Origin: Roseovarius sp. TE539
GTDB taxonomy: Bacteria > Pseudomonadota > Alphaproteobacteria > Rhodobacterales > Rhodobacteraceae
DNA length: 64,000 nucleotides
Reading direction: 5' to 3'
Assembly (NCBI RefSeq): GCF_003298505.1
Contig: NZ_QNGB01000003.1
Location: 124,001 to 188,000, forward strand
Part shown: positions 18,664-27,658 of the stretch, one piece after another
Layout: every line of letters starts with the position of its first letter
Numbering within the stretch: position 1 is the first letter of the stretch
Made by a program: the position numbers and the translations under genes
The notes under the pieces: generated by a model
Told to the model about the DNA's origin: nothing
The model's input: the letters and a program-made list of their open reading frames with translations, nothing else
Database searches by the model: none

Positions 18664-19797
18664 ATGCTGAAACGGATCCCCCTCGTCTTCTGCCTCGTTG
18701 CCGCGCCGGCGGCGGCCGGGGCTGCATGCGACACGGCCCTTTCCGGGCTTCGGAACCAGATCGACGCGGGTTCGGTCCCGATGATGCGGCTGGCGCTGGA
18801 TCGGCTCGATGCGGAGGGTTGCAATCGTCCGACCCAACGCGCGGCGGCCCGGCGGGTGGCGGGTGCCATGGCGCGCCAGGCCCAGGGTCATATCCGTGAG
18901 GGGCGGCTTGACCAGGCACAGGAGATCCTTCGGCAGGTGCCCGCGCTGCACTGGCTGGTGCAATCAAGCCGCGCGGATATCGCCATGGCGCGGGGCCAGC
19001 ACGGCGAAGCCGCGAATCTGTACAACGACGCTCTGGATACATTGAGCGATCCGGCCCTCACCGTGCAGCGCCGGGAACTGGTGCCGGTGATCCGCACGAT
19101 TGCACAGCTGGCCCAGGAAAACATGATGCTCGCCGGTACCATGTCCGCAACCCTGAGCCCCCGGGGCGAGCCGAGCGGCCTGATGGGCGTGCTGCAACGG
19201 GGTATAAAGCAGGAGAAAGTGCCGGTTGCCGCAGCACCGGTCGTCGGGGCCGAGACCGTGGATCGCGCCGAGCCTGAGGTCGCCGATGCCGGCGGCGCGC
19301 AGGACCGGCACGATACCGCTGAGTTGGAAACCGAACCCCGGCAGGATGCCGCGGACCACCTCACCGACCAGGCCGGACATCTCGCGTCGCCGCCCCGCGA
19401 ACCGGTCTTTTCCGCCGCCGCCGAAGCGGCCAGGACGCTGCCGGGCTTTTATCTGCCGGTTCAGTTCGAATTCGATTCGGATCGCCTTGATCCTTCCGGT
19501 GTGCGCGAGGCATCGGCACTGGCCGCCTTCCTGCACAAACTCGAAATTCACAGCTTCACCCTCGTGGGCCATACCGACGAGGTCGGAAGCGCGTCCTATA
19601 ATCTCGATCTGTCGTTGCGCCGTGCCCGGACTGTGCGCGCCTTCCTGGTCAGCCAGGGGATTCATGCGCGGATCCATGTGGAAGGTCGCGGCGAAGGGGA
19701 TCCGCCCGAACTCAAGGGAGTCGCCCTTTACAATGACGAACAACGCCGCGCCATCGCGCGCCGGGTTGAATTGGTGGTGCCGAAAAATGCTTTCTAG
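18664..19797 (+). CDS. OmpA-family peptidoglycan-binding protein
   Basis: 377 aa. Signal peptide MLKRIPLVFCLVAAPAAAG, then a helical, TPR-like region (about 40-150), an acidic/Pro linker, and an OmpA C-terminal domain from ~262 (FEFDSDRLDPSG, LVGHTDEVGS, NLDLSLRRA, GRGEGDPP). The OmpA domain should bind peptidoglycan non-covalently. There is no N-terminal beta-barrel, so it is a periplasmic anchor rather than a porin. GAGGAG about 7 bases upstream supports ATG 18664. It overlaps the downstream caspase gene by 11 bases, which suggests a joint complex. Confidence 0.88.
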   Translation: MLKRIPLVFCLVAAPAAAGAACDTALSGLRNQIDAGSVPMMRLALDRLDAEGCNRPTQRAAARRVAGAMARQAQGHIREGRLDQAQEILRQVPALHWLVQSSRADIAMARGQHGEAANLYNDALDTLSDPALTVQRRELVPVIRTIAQLAQENMMLAGTMSATLSPRGEPSGLMGVLQRGIKQEKVPVAAAPVVGAETVDRAEPEVADAGGAQDRHDTAELETEPRQDAADHLTDQAGHLASPPREPVFSAAAEAARTLPGFYLPVQFEFDSDRLDPSGVREASALAAFLHKLEIHSFTLVGHTDEVGSASYNLDLSLRRARTVRAFLVSQGIHARIHVEGRGEGDPPELKGVALYNDEQRRAIARRVELVVPKNAF

Positions 19798-21358
19798 ACC
19801 GTATTCTCTTGCTTTTGCCGCGCTTGCGGTCATGACGCTCGCGGAACCCGCGCAGGCCAAGGAATATGGCCTGGTGGTGGGTGTGAACGAGTACCGCGCC
19901 TTCGAGGCTTGGTCACCCGACAAGCCGGCCGGTCTGTATGACCTTCAGGGTGCGGTCAACGATGCCGAGCGGATCGCCCGCGCCATGCGACGGAGTGGCG
20001 TGGACCTGCCCGATCGCCGCCTGCTTCTGGATGACCGCGCCACGAAACAGGGGTTCCTGGATGCCTGGGCGTCGCTTTTGCGGGAGGCGGCGCCGGGCGA
20101 CACGCTGATCGTGACCTATGCGGGCCATGGTGGGCAGGAGCGCGAGGTTTCCGCACCGATGGACGAGGCGGACGGTAAGGACGAAACCCTGATGTTTCAT
20201 GATTTTGACCCTGATCGCCCGCGCGAAGGCCGCCTCAATGATGATGAACTGCGCACCTTGCTGGAACAGGCCGCCGCCTACAACGTGATTTGGGTCATGG
20301 ATTCGTGCCATTCGGCGGGGTTGTCGCGGTCTTCCTCCGCGCGCAACATTATGGGCCAGACGCGGTCGGGCGGGCTTTACGACATTCCCGACGAACCGGC
20401 GCTGACTGAAATCAAGGCCGATGCCGGGGACGAATCCGGTGACATCCTGCCCCACGTGACCCAGATCCTCGCGACCGAAACCGAAAGCAAACTGGTCCAG
20501 GAAACCCGGATCGGCGGCAAGCTGCACGGCGCGTTGTCCTATTACTTTGCCGATGCGGTGGCAGGGTCCGCCGATCTGGACGGCGACGGGATCATGACCC
20601 GCTCTGAACTGGCGGCGTTCATCGAGGATCGCGTCTTTGCCCGGATGAACCAGACACAGCAACCGCGCATCCTGCCACGTGGCGATGCCCGCCCGGTTTT
20701 CCCCGCACCGCAGACAGCGCCCCTGCCGGTTGCCGACCGGCCGTTCAGCCCTCCGAAACTGCCCGTGCATGTGATTGGCGCCGCGCCACCCGGGCTTGAT
20801 CCGGGCCGAACCGAAAAGGTTGCGACCGGTGCGTTGCTGACCTTCGAGGCACAGGATGGTGTCTGGAATGTCTTCAACCACACGGGAGACCGTATCACCA
20901 CCATTTCCGGCGGCGCCGAAAGGCTCGTGGCCCGCGCCACGGTCCTCGACGGGCTGGATGCGCTCAAGTCCACGGCGCTCCCGCCGGTCGGGATCGAGGC
21001 GGCCCAAAGTGTCGAGTCCCAGAAGGTCGGCAGCCTTGTCGGCTTCACCTTCTTCCCGCCCGACGAGAAGTTGCGCCACCTGACTCTCTTCAACCTCGCC
21101 AGTGACGGGACGTTGCAATACCCGCTTGCCGACGAGCACAAGCCGATCTCCATGAACGGGCACAGCCTTCTCTTTTCCGTGACGCCGCCGACCGGCGCCG
21201 ATCAACTCGTGGCGGTGTTCTGCAGCCGTCCGCCGCTTGACCTGCGCGCGGCGCTCCGGCGCGGCGCGGGGCGTACCGTTTCCCCCGGACTGCTGGACGC
21301 GCTCAGTGACCAGAGTTGCCAGATCGGGCGGATCGGGCTTTTCACGGTATCCGACTGA
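19787..21358 (+). CDS. Secreted caspase-family (C14) protease with DUF4384-like domain
   Basis: 523 aa. Signal peptide MLSRPYSLAFAALAVMTLAEPAQA, then a peptidase C14 fold starting YGLVVGVNEY. The catalytic dyad is intact: His114 (YAGHGG) and Cys174 (MDSCHSAG). After the catalytic domain and a Pro-rich linker (~300-340), residues ~348-485 resemble DUF4384 (LTLFNLASDGTLQYPL; VTPPTGADQL), a module often paired with bacterial caspases. The start lies inside the 3' end of the OmpA gene. Substrates are unknown; bacterial orthocaspases usually cleave after Arg or Lys. Confidence 0.88.
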   Translation: MLSRPYSLAFAALAVMTLAEPAQAKEYGLVVGVNEYRAFEAWSPDKPAGLYDLQGAVNDAERIARAMRRSGVDLPDRRLLLDDRATKQGFLDAWASLLREAAPGDTLIVTYAGHGGQEREVSAPMDEADGKDETLMFHDFDPDRPREGRLNDDELRTLLEQAAAYNVIWVMDSCHSAGLSRSSSARNIMGQTRSGGLYDIPDEPALTEIKADAGDESGDILPHVTQILATETESKLVQETRIGGKLHGALSYYFADAVAGSADLDGDGIMTRSELAAFIEDRVFARMNQTQQPRILPRGDARPVFPAPQTAPLPVADRPFSPPKLPVHVIGAAPPGLDPGRTEKVATGALLTFEAQDGVWNVFNHTGDRITTISGGAERLVARATVLDGLDALKSTALPPVGIEAAQSVESQKVGSLVGFTFFPPDEKLRHLTLFNLASDGTLQYPLADEHKPISMNGHSLLFSVTPPTGADQLVAVFCSRPPLDLRAALRRGAGRTVSPGLLDALSDQSCQIGRIGLFTVSD

Positions 21359-21503
21359 CGGTGACAACGGTGTGCGCGATATCAACCCTTGCAGGCGCCG
21401 TGCCGTCGGTGCCGGCCGGGGGCAGGACAGCGGCAAGAACCAGGGAATTGTCGGATTTCCGTTATCGGGGTATGTTGAGAAAAAATTTTGGGGGGAGGTC
21501 GCG

Positions 21504-23981
21504 ATGCGACTGTATTTCATTCTTTGTGCGGTTCTCTTTCATGTCATGGCAATGCCTGCTGCCGCCGAACGTTATGCGCTGGTGATCGGCAACGGGGCCT
21601 ATGACGAACTCGAGGATCTCCGGAACACCCATGCCGATGCCAAGGCCTATCGTGATGCCTTCAAGAGCATGGGATTCGAGACGATGTTCTTCACCGATCT
21701 CGATCTCAACGCCGCGCTTGGTGCTCTCGATGGTCTGATCGGGCGTGTGCGCCCCGGTGACGAGGTCGCTTTCGTATATTCCGGGCATGGATGGAGCGAC
21801 GGACAGATCAATTACCTGATCCCCACCGATGCGCCCAAACAGGCCAGTGACCGGATGCTGAAACGATCATCCATCGCCCTGCGTGACGGGCGCTCCGGTG
21901 TTCTCGACGAGCTGGAGCGTGCCGGAGTGCGCCTTACCGTGGCGGTGATCGACGCCTGCCGTGACAACCCGTTCGATCCTGCCGAAGGAACGCGCTCAGC
22001 CTCGATGGCACGCGGGCTGGCGCCGATCTCGGCACCGCAGGGCACCTTCGTGATCTTTTCGGCCGGGGCGCGGCAACAGGCGCTTGACCGTCTCCCGGAC
22101 GATCCGCCGGACGAACGCCTTTCGGTCTTCACACGGGTCTTCCTGCCGCGACTGACCAGCGGTGTTTCACTGGAGGATGCAATTTCCGAGGCACAGGTCG
22201 AAACCGCGAAGCTGGCGCTCAGGTTCAATGGCCATCAGCAGCATCCGGCCTATTACGACCAGACGCTTGGCGAGACATGTCTGCTGGAGAATTGCGACAA
22301 GCCCACGCAAACTGCGCTCGTGGTGCCCGACACGCCTGAACCGGTCGCCCCGACATTCGTTGTTGATGCCCGTGGTGGCGGCGATTACCGGAGTATCCGG
22401 CGGGCCGTGGATGCCGCGGGCAGCGGCACCCGCATCGAGGTCCGGCCGGGCCGATACACCGAGGGCGCGGATGTGGACAAGCCGCTCACGATCGTGGGTG
22501 TGGGCGACAGGGCGTCTATCGTGTGGGAAGTGGCCAATGACAACGTGATCCGCTGGACGGCGCCGGGGGGGCGTATCGAGAACCTGACGATCCGGCAAGC
22601 GGGTGGCGATAGTTTTGGCGTGGATTTCGATGGGGGCTCGGCCGAGTTCGTCGGCAATGATGCCAGTTCGCAGGGGCTGGCGATCGTCGCGATACGCAAT
22701 GGCGCTGATCCCCTGCTGCGCGACAACACCCTCCACGACAGCGCCGAGGGCGGTGTTTTTGTCTATGACAACGCGCACGGGACAATCGCCGACAACGTGA
22801 TCGAGCACAACACCTTCGCCGGGATCGAGGTCCGGGGTGGGTCCGACCCGACGATCCGCGACAACACGATCCGCGACGGCAAGGGTGGCGGCATATTCCT
22901 GCAGGACAATTCCGGCGGTCTGATCGAGAACAATGTGATAGAGCGCAACACCTATGCCGGCATCGAGGTCAAGAACCGCTCCGAACCCACGATCCGCGGC
23001 AACACCGTCCGTGCGGGCAAGGCCGGCGGCATCTTTCTTCAGGAAAATGCGCGCGGCCTGATCGAGGACAACGTGATCGAACAGAACGCCTTTGCCGGCA
23101 TCGAGGTCAAGACGGGATCGGCCCCGACGATCCGCAACAACAAGATCCGCAACGGCAAGACAAGCGGCATCTTCCTGCAGGAGAACGCCCGCGGCCTGAT
23201 CGAGGCCAACGTGATCGAGCGCAACGGCTTTTCGGGAATAGAGATAAAGACGGGATCGGCCCCGACAATCCGCAACAACAAGCTTCTGGACGGTGCCCAG
23301 AGCGGCATTTTCGTGCAGGAGAACGGGAAGGGCCTGATCGAGGGCAACGTGATCGAGCGCAGCGGCTTTGCCGGGATCTCGGTCGATACCGGCGGGGCGC
23401 CCACCATCCGTGACAACCGGATCAATGACGGCAAGGAAAGCGGTATCTTCCTTCAGGGCAAGGCCGGTGGCCTGATCGAGAACAATGTCATTGCCCGCAA
23501 TGGTCTGGCAGGCATCGAGATCAAGACCGGCGCCGCGCCGACAATCCGCAACAACCGGATTCTCGATGGCAAGCAGGGCGGAATCTACCTCCAGGATAAC
23601 GGCCTTGGCGTGATAGAGGACAATATCATCGAAGGCAGCACCTATGCGGGGGTCGAGATCCGTACCGGATCGGATCCCACGGTGCGCGGCAACACCATCC
23701 GAAACGGCAAGGCGGGCGGCGTGTTCGTGCATGACAACGGGCGCGGCCTGATCGAACGCAATGTCATCGACGGCAATGCCTATACCGGGGTCGAGGTCAC
23801 GAAGGGCGGCGATCCCACGATCCGCGACAACACGATAACCGGCAGCGGGTATCAGGCCGTCTGGGTCTACGAGGGTGGCAAGGCCACTGTCGTCAACAAC
23901 GACCTCAGGGGCAATACGTACGGCGGTTTCCGTATCGAGGCGACGGCCGGCCGCGTGTCGCGCTCGGGCAACCGCGAATAG
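21504..23981 (+). CDS. Secreted caspase-family protease fused to a right-handed beta-helix
   Basis: 825 aa. Signal peptide MRLYFILCAVLFHVMAMPAAA, then a caspase domain with His95 (YSGHGW) and Cys152 (IDACRDNP), the p20 pattern of bacterial metacaspase-like proteins. From ~285 a NosD/pectate-lyase-like beta-helix begins (DARGGGDYRSIRRAVDAA), followed by nine 46-residue units at 401-814, each of two 23-residue coils rich in N-N-x-I and G-I-F/E patterns. The helix could bind polysaccharide or act as a rigid spacer. GGGGGAGG just upstream of ATG 21504 is a very strong ribosome-binding site. It is 145 bases after the first caspase and may have its own promoter. Confidence 0.88.
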   Translation: MRLYFILCAVLFHVMAMPAAAERYALVIGNGAYDELEDLRNTHADAKAYRDAFKSMGFETMFFTDLDLNAALGALDGLIGRVRPGDEVAFVYSGHGWSDGQINYLIPTDAPKQASDRMLKRSSIALRDGRSGVLDELERAGVRLTVAVIDACRDNPFDPAEGTRSASMARGLAPISAPQGTFVIFSAGARQQALDRLPDDPPDERLSVFTRVFLPRLTSGVSLEDAISEAQVETAKLALRFNGHQQHPAYYDQTLGETCLLENCDKPTQTALVVPDTPEPVAPTFVVDARGGGDYRSIRRAVDAAGSGTRIEVRPGRYTEGADVDKPLTIVGVGDRASIVWEVANDNVIRWTAPGGRIENLTIRQAGGDSFGVDFDGGSAEFVGNDASSQGLAIVAIRNGADPLLRDNTLHDSAEGGVFVYDNAHGTIADNVIEHNTFAGIEVRGGSDPTIRDNTIRDGKGGGIFLQDNSGGLIENNVIERNTYAGIEVKNRSEPTIRGNTVRAGKAGGIFLQENARGLIEDNVIEQNAFAGIEVKTGSAPTIRNNKIRNGKTSGIFLQENARGLIEANVIERNGFSGIEIKTGSAPTIRNNKLLDGAQSGIFVQENGKGLIEGNVIERSGFAGISVDTGGAPTIRDNRINDGKESGIFLQGKAGGLIENNVIARNGLAGIEIKTGAAPTIRNNRILDGKQGGIYLQDNGLGVIEDNIIEGSTYAGVEIRTGSDPTVRGNTIRNGKAGGVFVHDNGRGLIERNVIDGNAYTGVEVTKGGDPTIRDNTITGSGYQAVWVYEGGKATVVNNDLRGNTYGGFRIEATAGRVSRSGNRE
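22704..23945 (+). repeat. Nine tandem 138-bp coding repeats (beta-helix)
   Basis: Nine units of 138 bases, each encoding 46 residues starting x-D/A-P-T-I-R-x-N. DNA identity between central units is high (repeated GGCATCTTCCTGCAG-like and GTGATCGAGCGCAAC-like blocks), so the array appears recently amplified or homogenised. Confidence 0.88.
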
Positions 23982-24029
23982 CTGGCCCGAGCCATGATCC
24001 GATGGGGGCGTGGCGCCAGTCCCGCCGGG

Positions 24030-24776
24030 TCACATGACGCGGATCACGTCCTTGTCGATGGCAAGGACATAGCCCTGCCGCGCGATGTTCTTGACCAGCA
24101 GTTCGCTGACCAGCTGATTGCCAAGCGTGTCGCGCAGCCGCTTTATGCGCGTGGCACCTGCCGCCTCTTCGCAGTCGGCCGCCCTGCGTCCTGAAATCGT
24201 CGCCTCGATCTCGGCCCCGGTCAGGACATCCCCATCCATGCGCGCCTCGGCGAGCACCGAAAGCGTCTCGAGCGCCGCGTCGGTCAGCTTGAACCCCATG
24301 TTATTGAGGTAGACGGCCTTTTCCGCCCGGCTGATCAGCAATGAACTGACCTGGATCCCGGTACTTTCGATCTTGGCCACGCGGCGGTTGATCACAACCA
24401 GCATCACCAGAAAGACCAGCGAGGCGACCAACAGACCGGTGGCAAAGACCAGCAGCACGAAAATCACCATCCGGTAACTGGCCAGTGTATCGGAAAAGGC
24501 GGTGCCCGACTGGGCCAGTATCTTCAGAAGCGCGATTTCCGCATCGCCTGTCAGGTCGTCATTCTCAAGAAATATCCGCGCCACGCGTTCGTTGAACGCA
24601 TTGGCATCGGGCAGATTCATGAACAGAAACACCGCCGCGACCAGCAGGATGAGAACAACGGTCAGGATCCCCACGGTCACGACACGGCTGACCGAGCGCC
24701 GGGTGTCCGTCGCCATGATCCCGTCATCGGTGGATGAGCCGTTATTCGCTCCTGACAGAAATGATCTGAATATCAT
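24030..24776 (-). CDS. Membrane protein with cytoplasmic OmpR-like winged helix
   Basis: 248 aa, two predicted membrane helices at about 31-53 and 103-129 with a ~50-residue loop between them. The C-terminal part (163-241) matches the OmpR-type winged helix in layout: LTDAALETLSVLAEAR, then IKRLRDTLGN, then KNIARQGYVL. With N-terminus in, the loop faces the periplasm and the winged helix the cytoplasm, as in a one-component membrane regulator, but with domain order opposite to ToxR/CadC. ATG 24776 has AAGGG upstream; ATG 24716 is an alternative. It converges with the caspase/beta-helix gene. DNA binding is inferred, not shown. Confidence 0.7.
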   Translation of the reverse strand: MIFRSFLSGANNGSSTDDGIMATDTRRSVSRVVTVGILTVVLILLVAAVFLFMNLPDANAFNERVARIFLENDDLTGDAEIALLKILAQSGTAFSDTLASYRMVIFVLLVFATGLLVASLVFLVMLVVINRRVAKIESTGIQVSSLLISRAEKAVYLNNMGFKLTDAALETLSVLAEARMDGDVLTGAEIEATISGRRAADCEEAAGATRIKRLRDTLGNQLVSELLVKNIARQGYVLAIDKDVIRVM

Positions 24777-24984
24777 TCCATCCCTTGCTCCTGAGCCTTG
24801 AAACCACATGGGGCCGGACCGCAGCCCTTGTACATGTGTTACCGGGAACCTTCATCACACCGTAGGTCAAATCGAAGGGATTGTCTCGCACGGCCTTGTA
24901 TTCGGCGATACATGCCGCTTGCGCGACGGTTCCGGCAAAGGTCAGGGCCATTGCGGCCAGAAGAGAGCGCAGCGAATTTTTCAT
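24742..24984 (-). CDS. Small secreted protein of unknown function
   Basis: 80 aa. The N-terminus MKNSLRSLLAAMALTFAGTV followed by AQA predicts a signal peptide. The mature part of ~57 residues has two cysteines (after AQAA, and in GNTCTR) that could pair, and ends in a basic segment. I do not recognise the family. It overlaps the downstream membrane-regulator gene by 35 bases in another frame, so the two are probably co-transcribed. A longer open frame continues upstream over other genes and is rejected. Confidence 0.6.
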   Translation of the reverse strand: MKNSLRSLLAAMALTFAGTVAQAACIAEYKAVRDNPFDLTYGVMKVPGNTCTRAAVRPHVVSRLRSKGWNDIQIISVRSE

Positions 24985-25011
24985 GCGCTCAAAGATGCGC
25001 CGGATGTTACC

Positions 25012-25071
25012 GATATTCAATATCCCGTCACTGCCGGTGGGCGTGTTATCAAATAACCGGGCGCGGTTATT
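25012..25071. promoter_or_regulatory. Two perfect palindromes between divergent small genes
   Basis: GATATT-C-AATATC at 25012-25024 and AATAACC-GGGCGC-GGTTATT at 25052-25071 are perfect inverted repeats. They lie in the 195-base gap between the divergent small secreted-protein genes, next to the winged-helix gene. They are operator-like; the link to that regulator is inferred. Confidence 0.5.
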
Positions 25072-25179
25072 GCCTGACTCCGGGCCAAGGCCGATATTTG
25101 TTTCATCAGCGCCGGCCCGCATCCGGCACGAGACTGGAACAAGATTCGAAACCTGCATTGCCTGAAAGGAAACAAACCC

Positions 25180-25566
25180 ATGCCACGTAACTTCATTGCC
25201 ATCATATTGGCAGCCGCCGTTGCCGTCACGAGCCTGAGCGCCGCCCCGGCCCGGGCAGGAAGCGATGATTTCGCCCGCGCCCTCGCCGGAGTGGCGGCTG
25301 TGGCCATCATCGGCTCTGCCATCGCGAACAACAACCGGGACGGACATGTTTCGCGTCACTATCAGCACAATTACGGTCACAAACGCTCCTACGGGTACAA
25401 GAAACGCGCCTACGGCCACAAGAAGCGCCATTACGGCCACAAGCGGCGTCATTACGGCCACAAACGCCACGGCTACAAGCGCCATGGTTACCGGAGTGGT
25501 TACAGGCATCATGGATACCGGGGCAATGGCTACTATGGCCGGTACAACCATGCAATGCGCCGCTAA
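25180..25566 (+). CDS. Small secreted His/Tyr/Lys-rich repeat protein
   Basis: 128 aa. Signal peptide MPRNFIAIILAAAVAVTSLS with likely cleavage after PARA. Residues 29-50 are hydrophobic (ALAGVAAVAIIGSAIA) and could be a second membrane or glycine-zipper-like segment. Residues 65-120 are short repeats of the type YGHKKRH / YGYKKR / HGYKRHGY, strongly basic and rich in His and Tyr. Such composition suggests binding of metal, heme or anionic polymers, but no function is established. A ribosome-binding site (GAAAGGAAAC) precedes ATG 25180 and a strong terminator follows the stop. Confidence 0.78.
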   Translation: MPRNFIAIILAAAVAVTSLSAAPARAGSDDFARALAGVAAVAIIGSAIANNNRDGHVSRHYQHNYGHKRSYGYKKRAYGHKKRHYGHKRRHYGHKRHGYKRHGYRSGYRHHGYRGNGYYGRYNHAMRR

Positions 25567-25589
25567 GCCGTCGCCGCCGCTGGACGACC

Positions 25590-25625
25590 AAGGGGGAGGG
25601 GCATTCGGCCCTTCCCCTTTTCTTT
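25590..25625 (+). terminator. Rho-independent terminator
   Basis: An imperfect stem AAGGGGGAGGGGC / GGCCCTTCCCCTT with an ATTC loop is followed by TTCTTT. It lies 24 bases after the His-rich protein stop and just before rnhB. Confidence 0.8.
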
Positions 25626-25659
25626 GCTTTCCGGGGTATGTTGTGATTTCCCGGACCTC

Positions 25660-26280
25660 ATGAACGGCCCCGATTTCAATCTTGAGCGCGAAGCCGCGGC
25701 GGCGGGGGCCGTCCGCGTGGCCGGTGTGGACGAGGTTGGCCGCGGTCCGTTGGCGGGCCCCGTGACCGCCGCCGCGGTCATCCTTGACCCGATGCGCATT
25801 CCACCGGGACTGGCCGATTCCAAGCGCCTCACGGCAGGACGGCGGGTGGCACTGGCGGCGCGCATAATCGCCTGCGCCGAGGTCTGCGTAGCCCATGCCA
25901 GCGTGGATGAAATCGAGGAACTGAACATTCTGCGCGCATCTCATCTGGCCATGGAGCGTGCCGTGGCCGGCTTGACCCATCCGCCATGCATGGTGCTGAT
26001 CGACGGCAACGCCCTGCCGACCGGATTGCAGGTTCCGGCCCGGGCCGTGGTGCGCGGCGACACGCGCAGCGTGTCGATCGCCGCCGCGTCGATCATGGCC
26101 AAGACATGCCGCGATGCGCTGATGCGGGATCTCGCGCAGCAGTTTCCCGGCTACGGATGGGAAACCAACGCCGGATATCCGTCGCGTCACCACAGGATGG
26201 CCCTGCTAGATCTGGGGGTCACGCCTTACCATAGACGGTCGTTCAAGCCCGTCCACAATATATTGTATCAAGAAAATTAA
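25660..26280 (+). CDS. rnhB: Ribonuclease HII
   Basis: 206 aa, usual family length. It has the signature [12 protein letters not shown] (Asp24, Glu25 metal ligands), [15 protein letters not shown] and the C-terminal [20 protein letters not shown] block. It removes ribonucleotides from RNA/DNA hybrids and misincorporated ribonucleotides in the cytoplasm. ATG 25660 is chosen because the conserved fold starts soon after; an upstream ATG at 25624 would add 12 unrelated residues over the terminator. It precedes ccrM by 103 bases. Confidence 0.95.
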   Translation: MNGPDFNLEREAAAAGAVRVAGVDEVGRGPLAGPVTAAAVILDPMRIPPGLADSKRLTAGRRVALAARIIACAEVCVAHASVDEIEELNILRASHLAMERAVAGLTHPPCMVLIDGNALPTGLQVPARAVVRGDTRSVSIAAASIMAKTCRDALMRDLAQQFPGYGWETNAGYPSRHHRMALLDLGVTPYHRRSFKPVHNILYQEN

Positions 26281-26290
26281 ATAACCTCCT

Positions 26291-27496
<1,206 letters not shown>

Positions 27497-27551
27497 ACAA
27501 GACCTTCCTCATACCTCCGGTGCCCGTGGCTTGATACGGGGCGCCTAACTT

Positions 27552-27579
27552 GCCCCGCTCCTCCAGGCGGGGCTTTTTT
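27552..27579 (+). terminator. Rho-independent terminator of ccrM
   Basis: Perfect stem GCCCCGC / GCGGGGC with an eight-base loop followed directly by TTTTTT, 55 bases after the ccrM stop. Confidence 0.9.
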
Positions 27580-27658
27580 CGGGTCCGCCGAATGCCCGGG
27601 CCCGGTGGGCATGGCATGGTCTTCGGCTCTTTCGGCCCGTGTCCCGGTTACGCGGATC

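Noticed and set aside
22167..23732. 521-codon frame on the minus strand with internal periodicity
   Set aside because: Its periodicity comes from the beta-helix repeats on the other strand.
22704..23945. Regular repeats considered as CRISPR
   Set aside because: The 138-base units are contiguous, without unique spacers, and form a continuous coding beta-helix.
24985..26193. Upstream extension of the 80-aa secreted protein frame
   Set aside because: It runs antisense through rnhB and the His-rich gene; the signal peptide at 24984 marks the real start.
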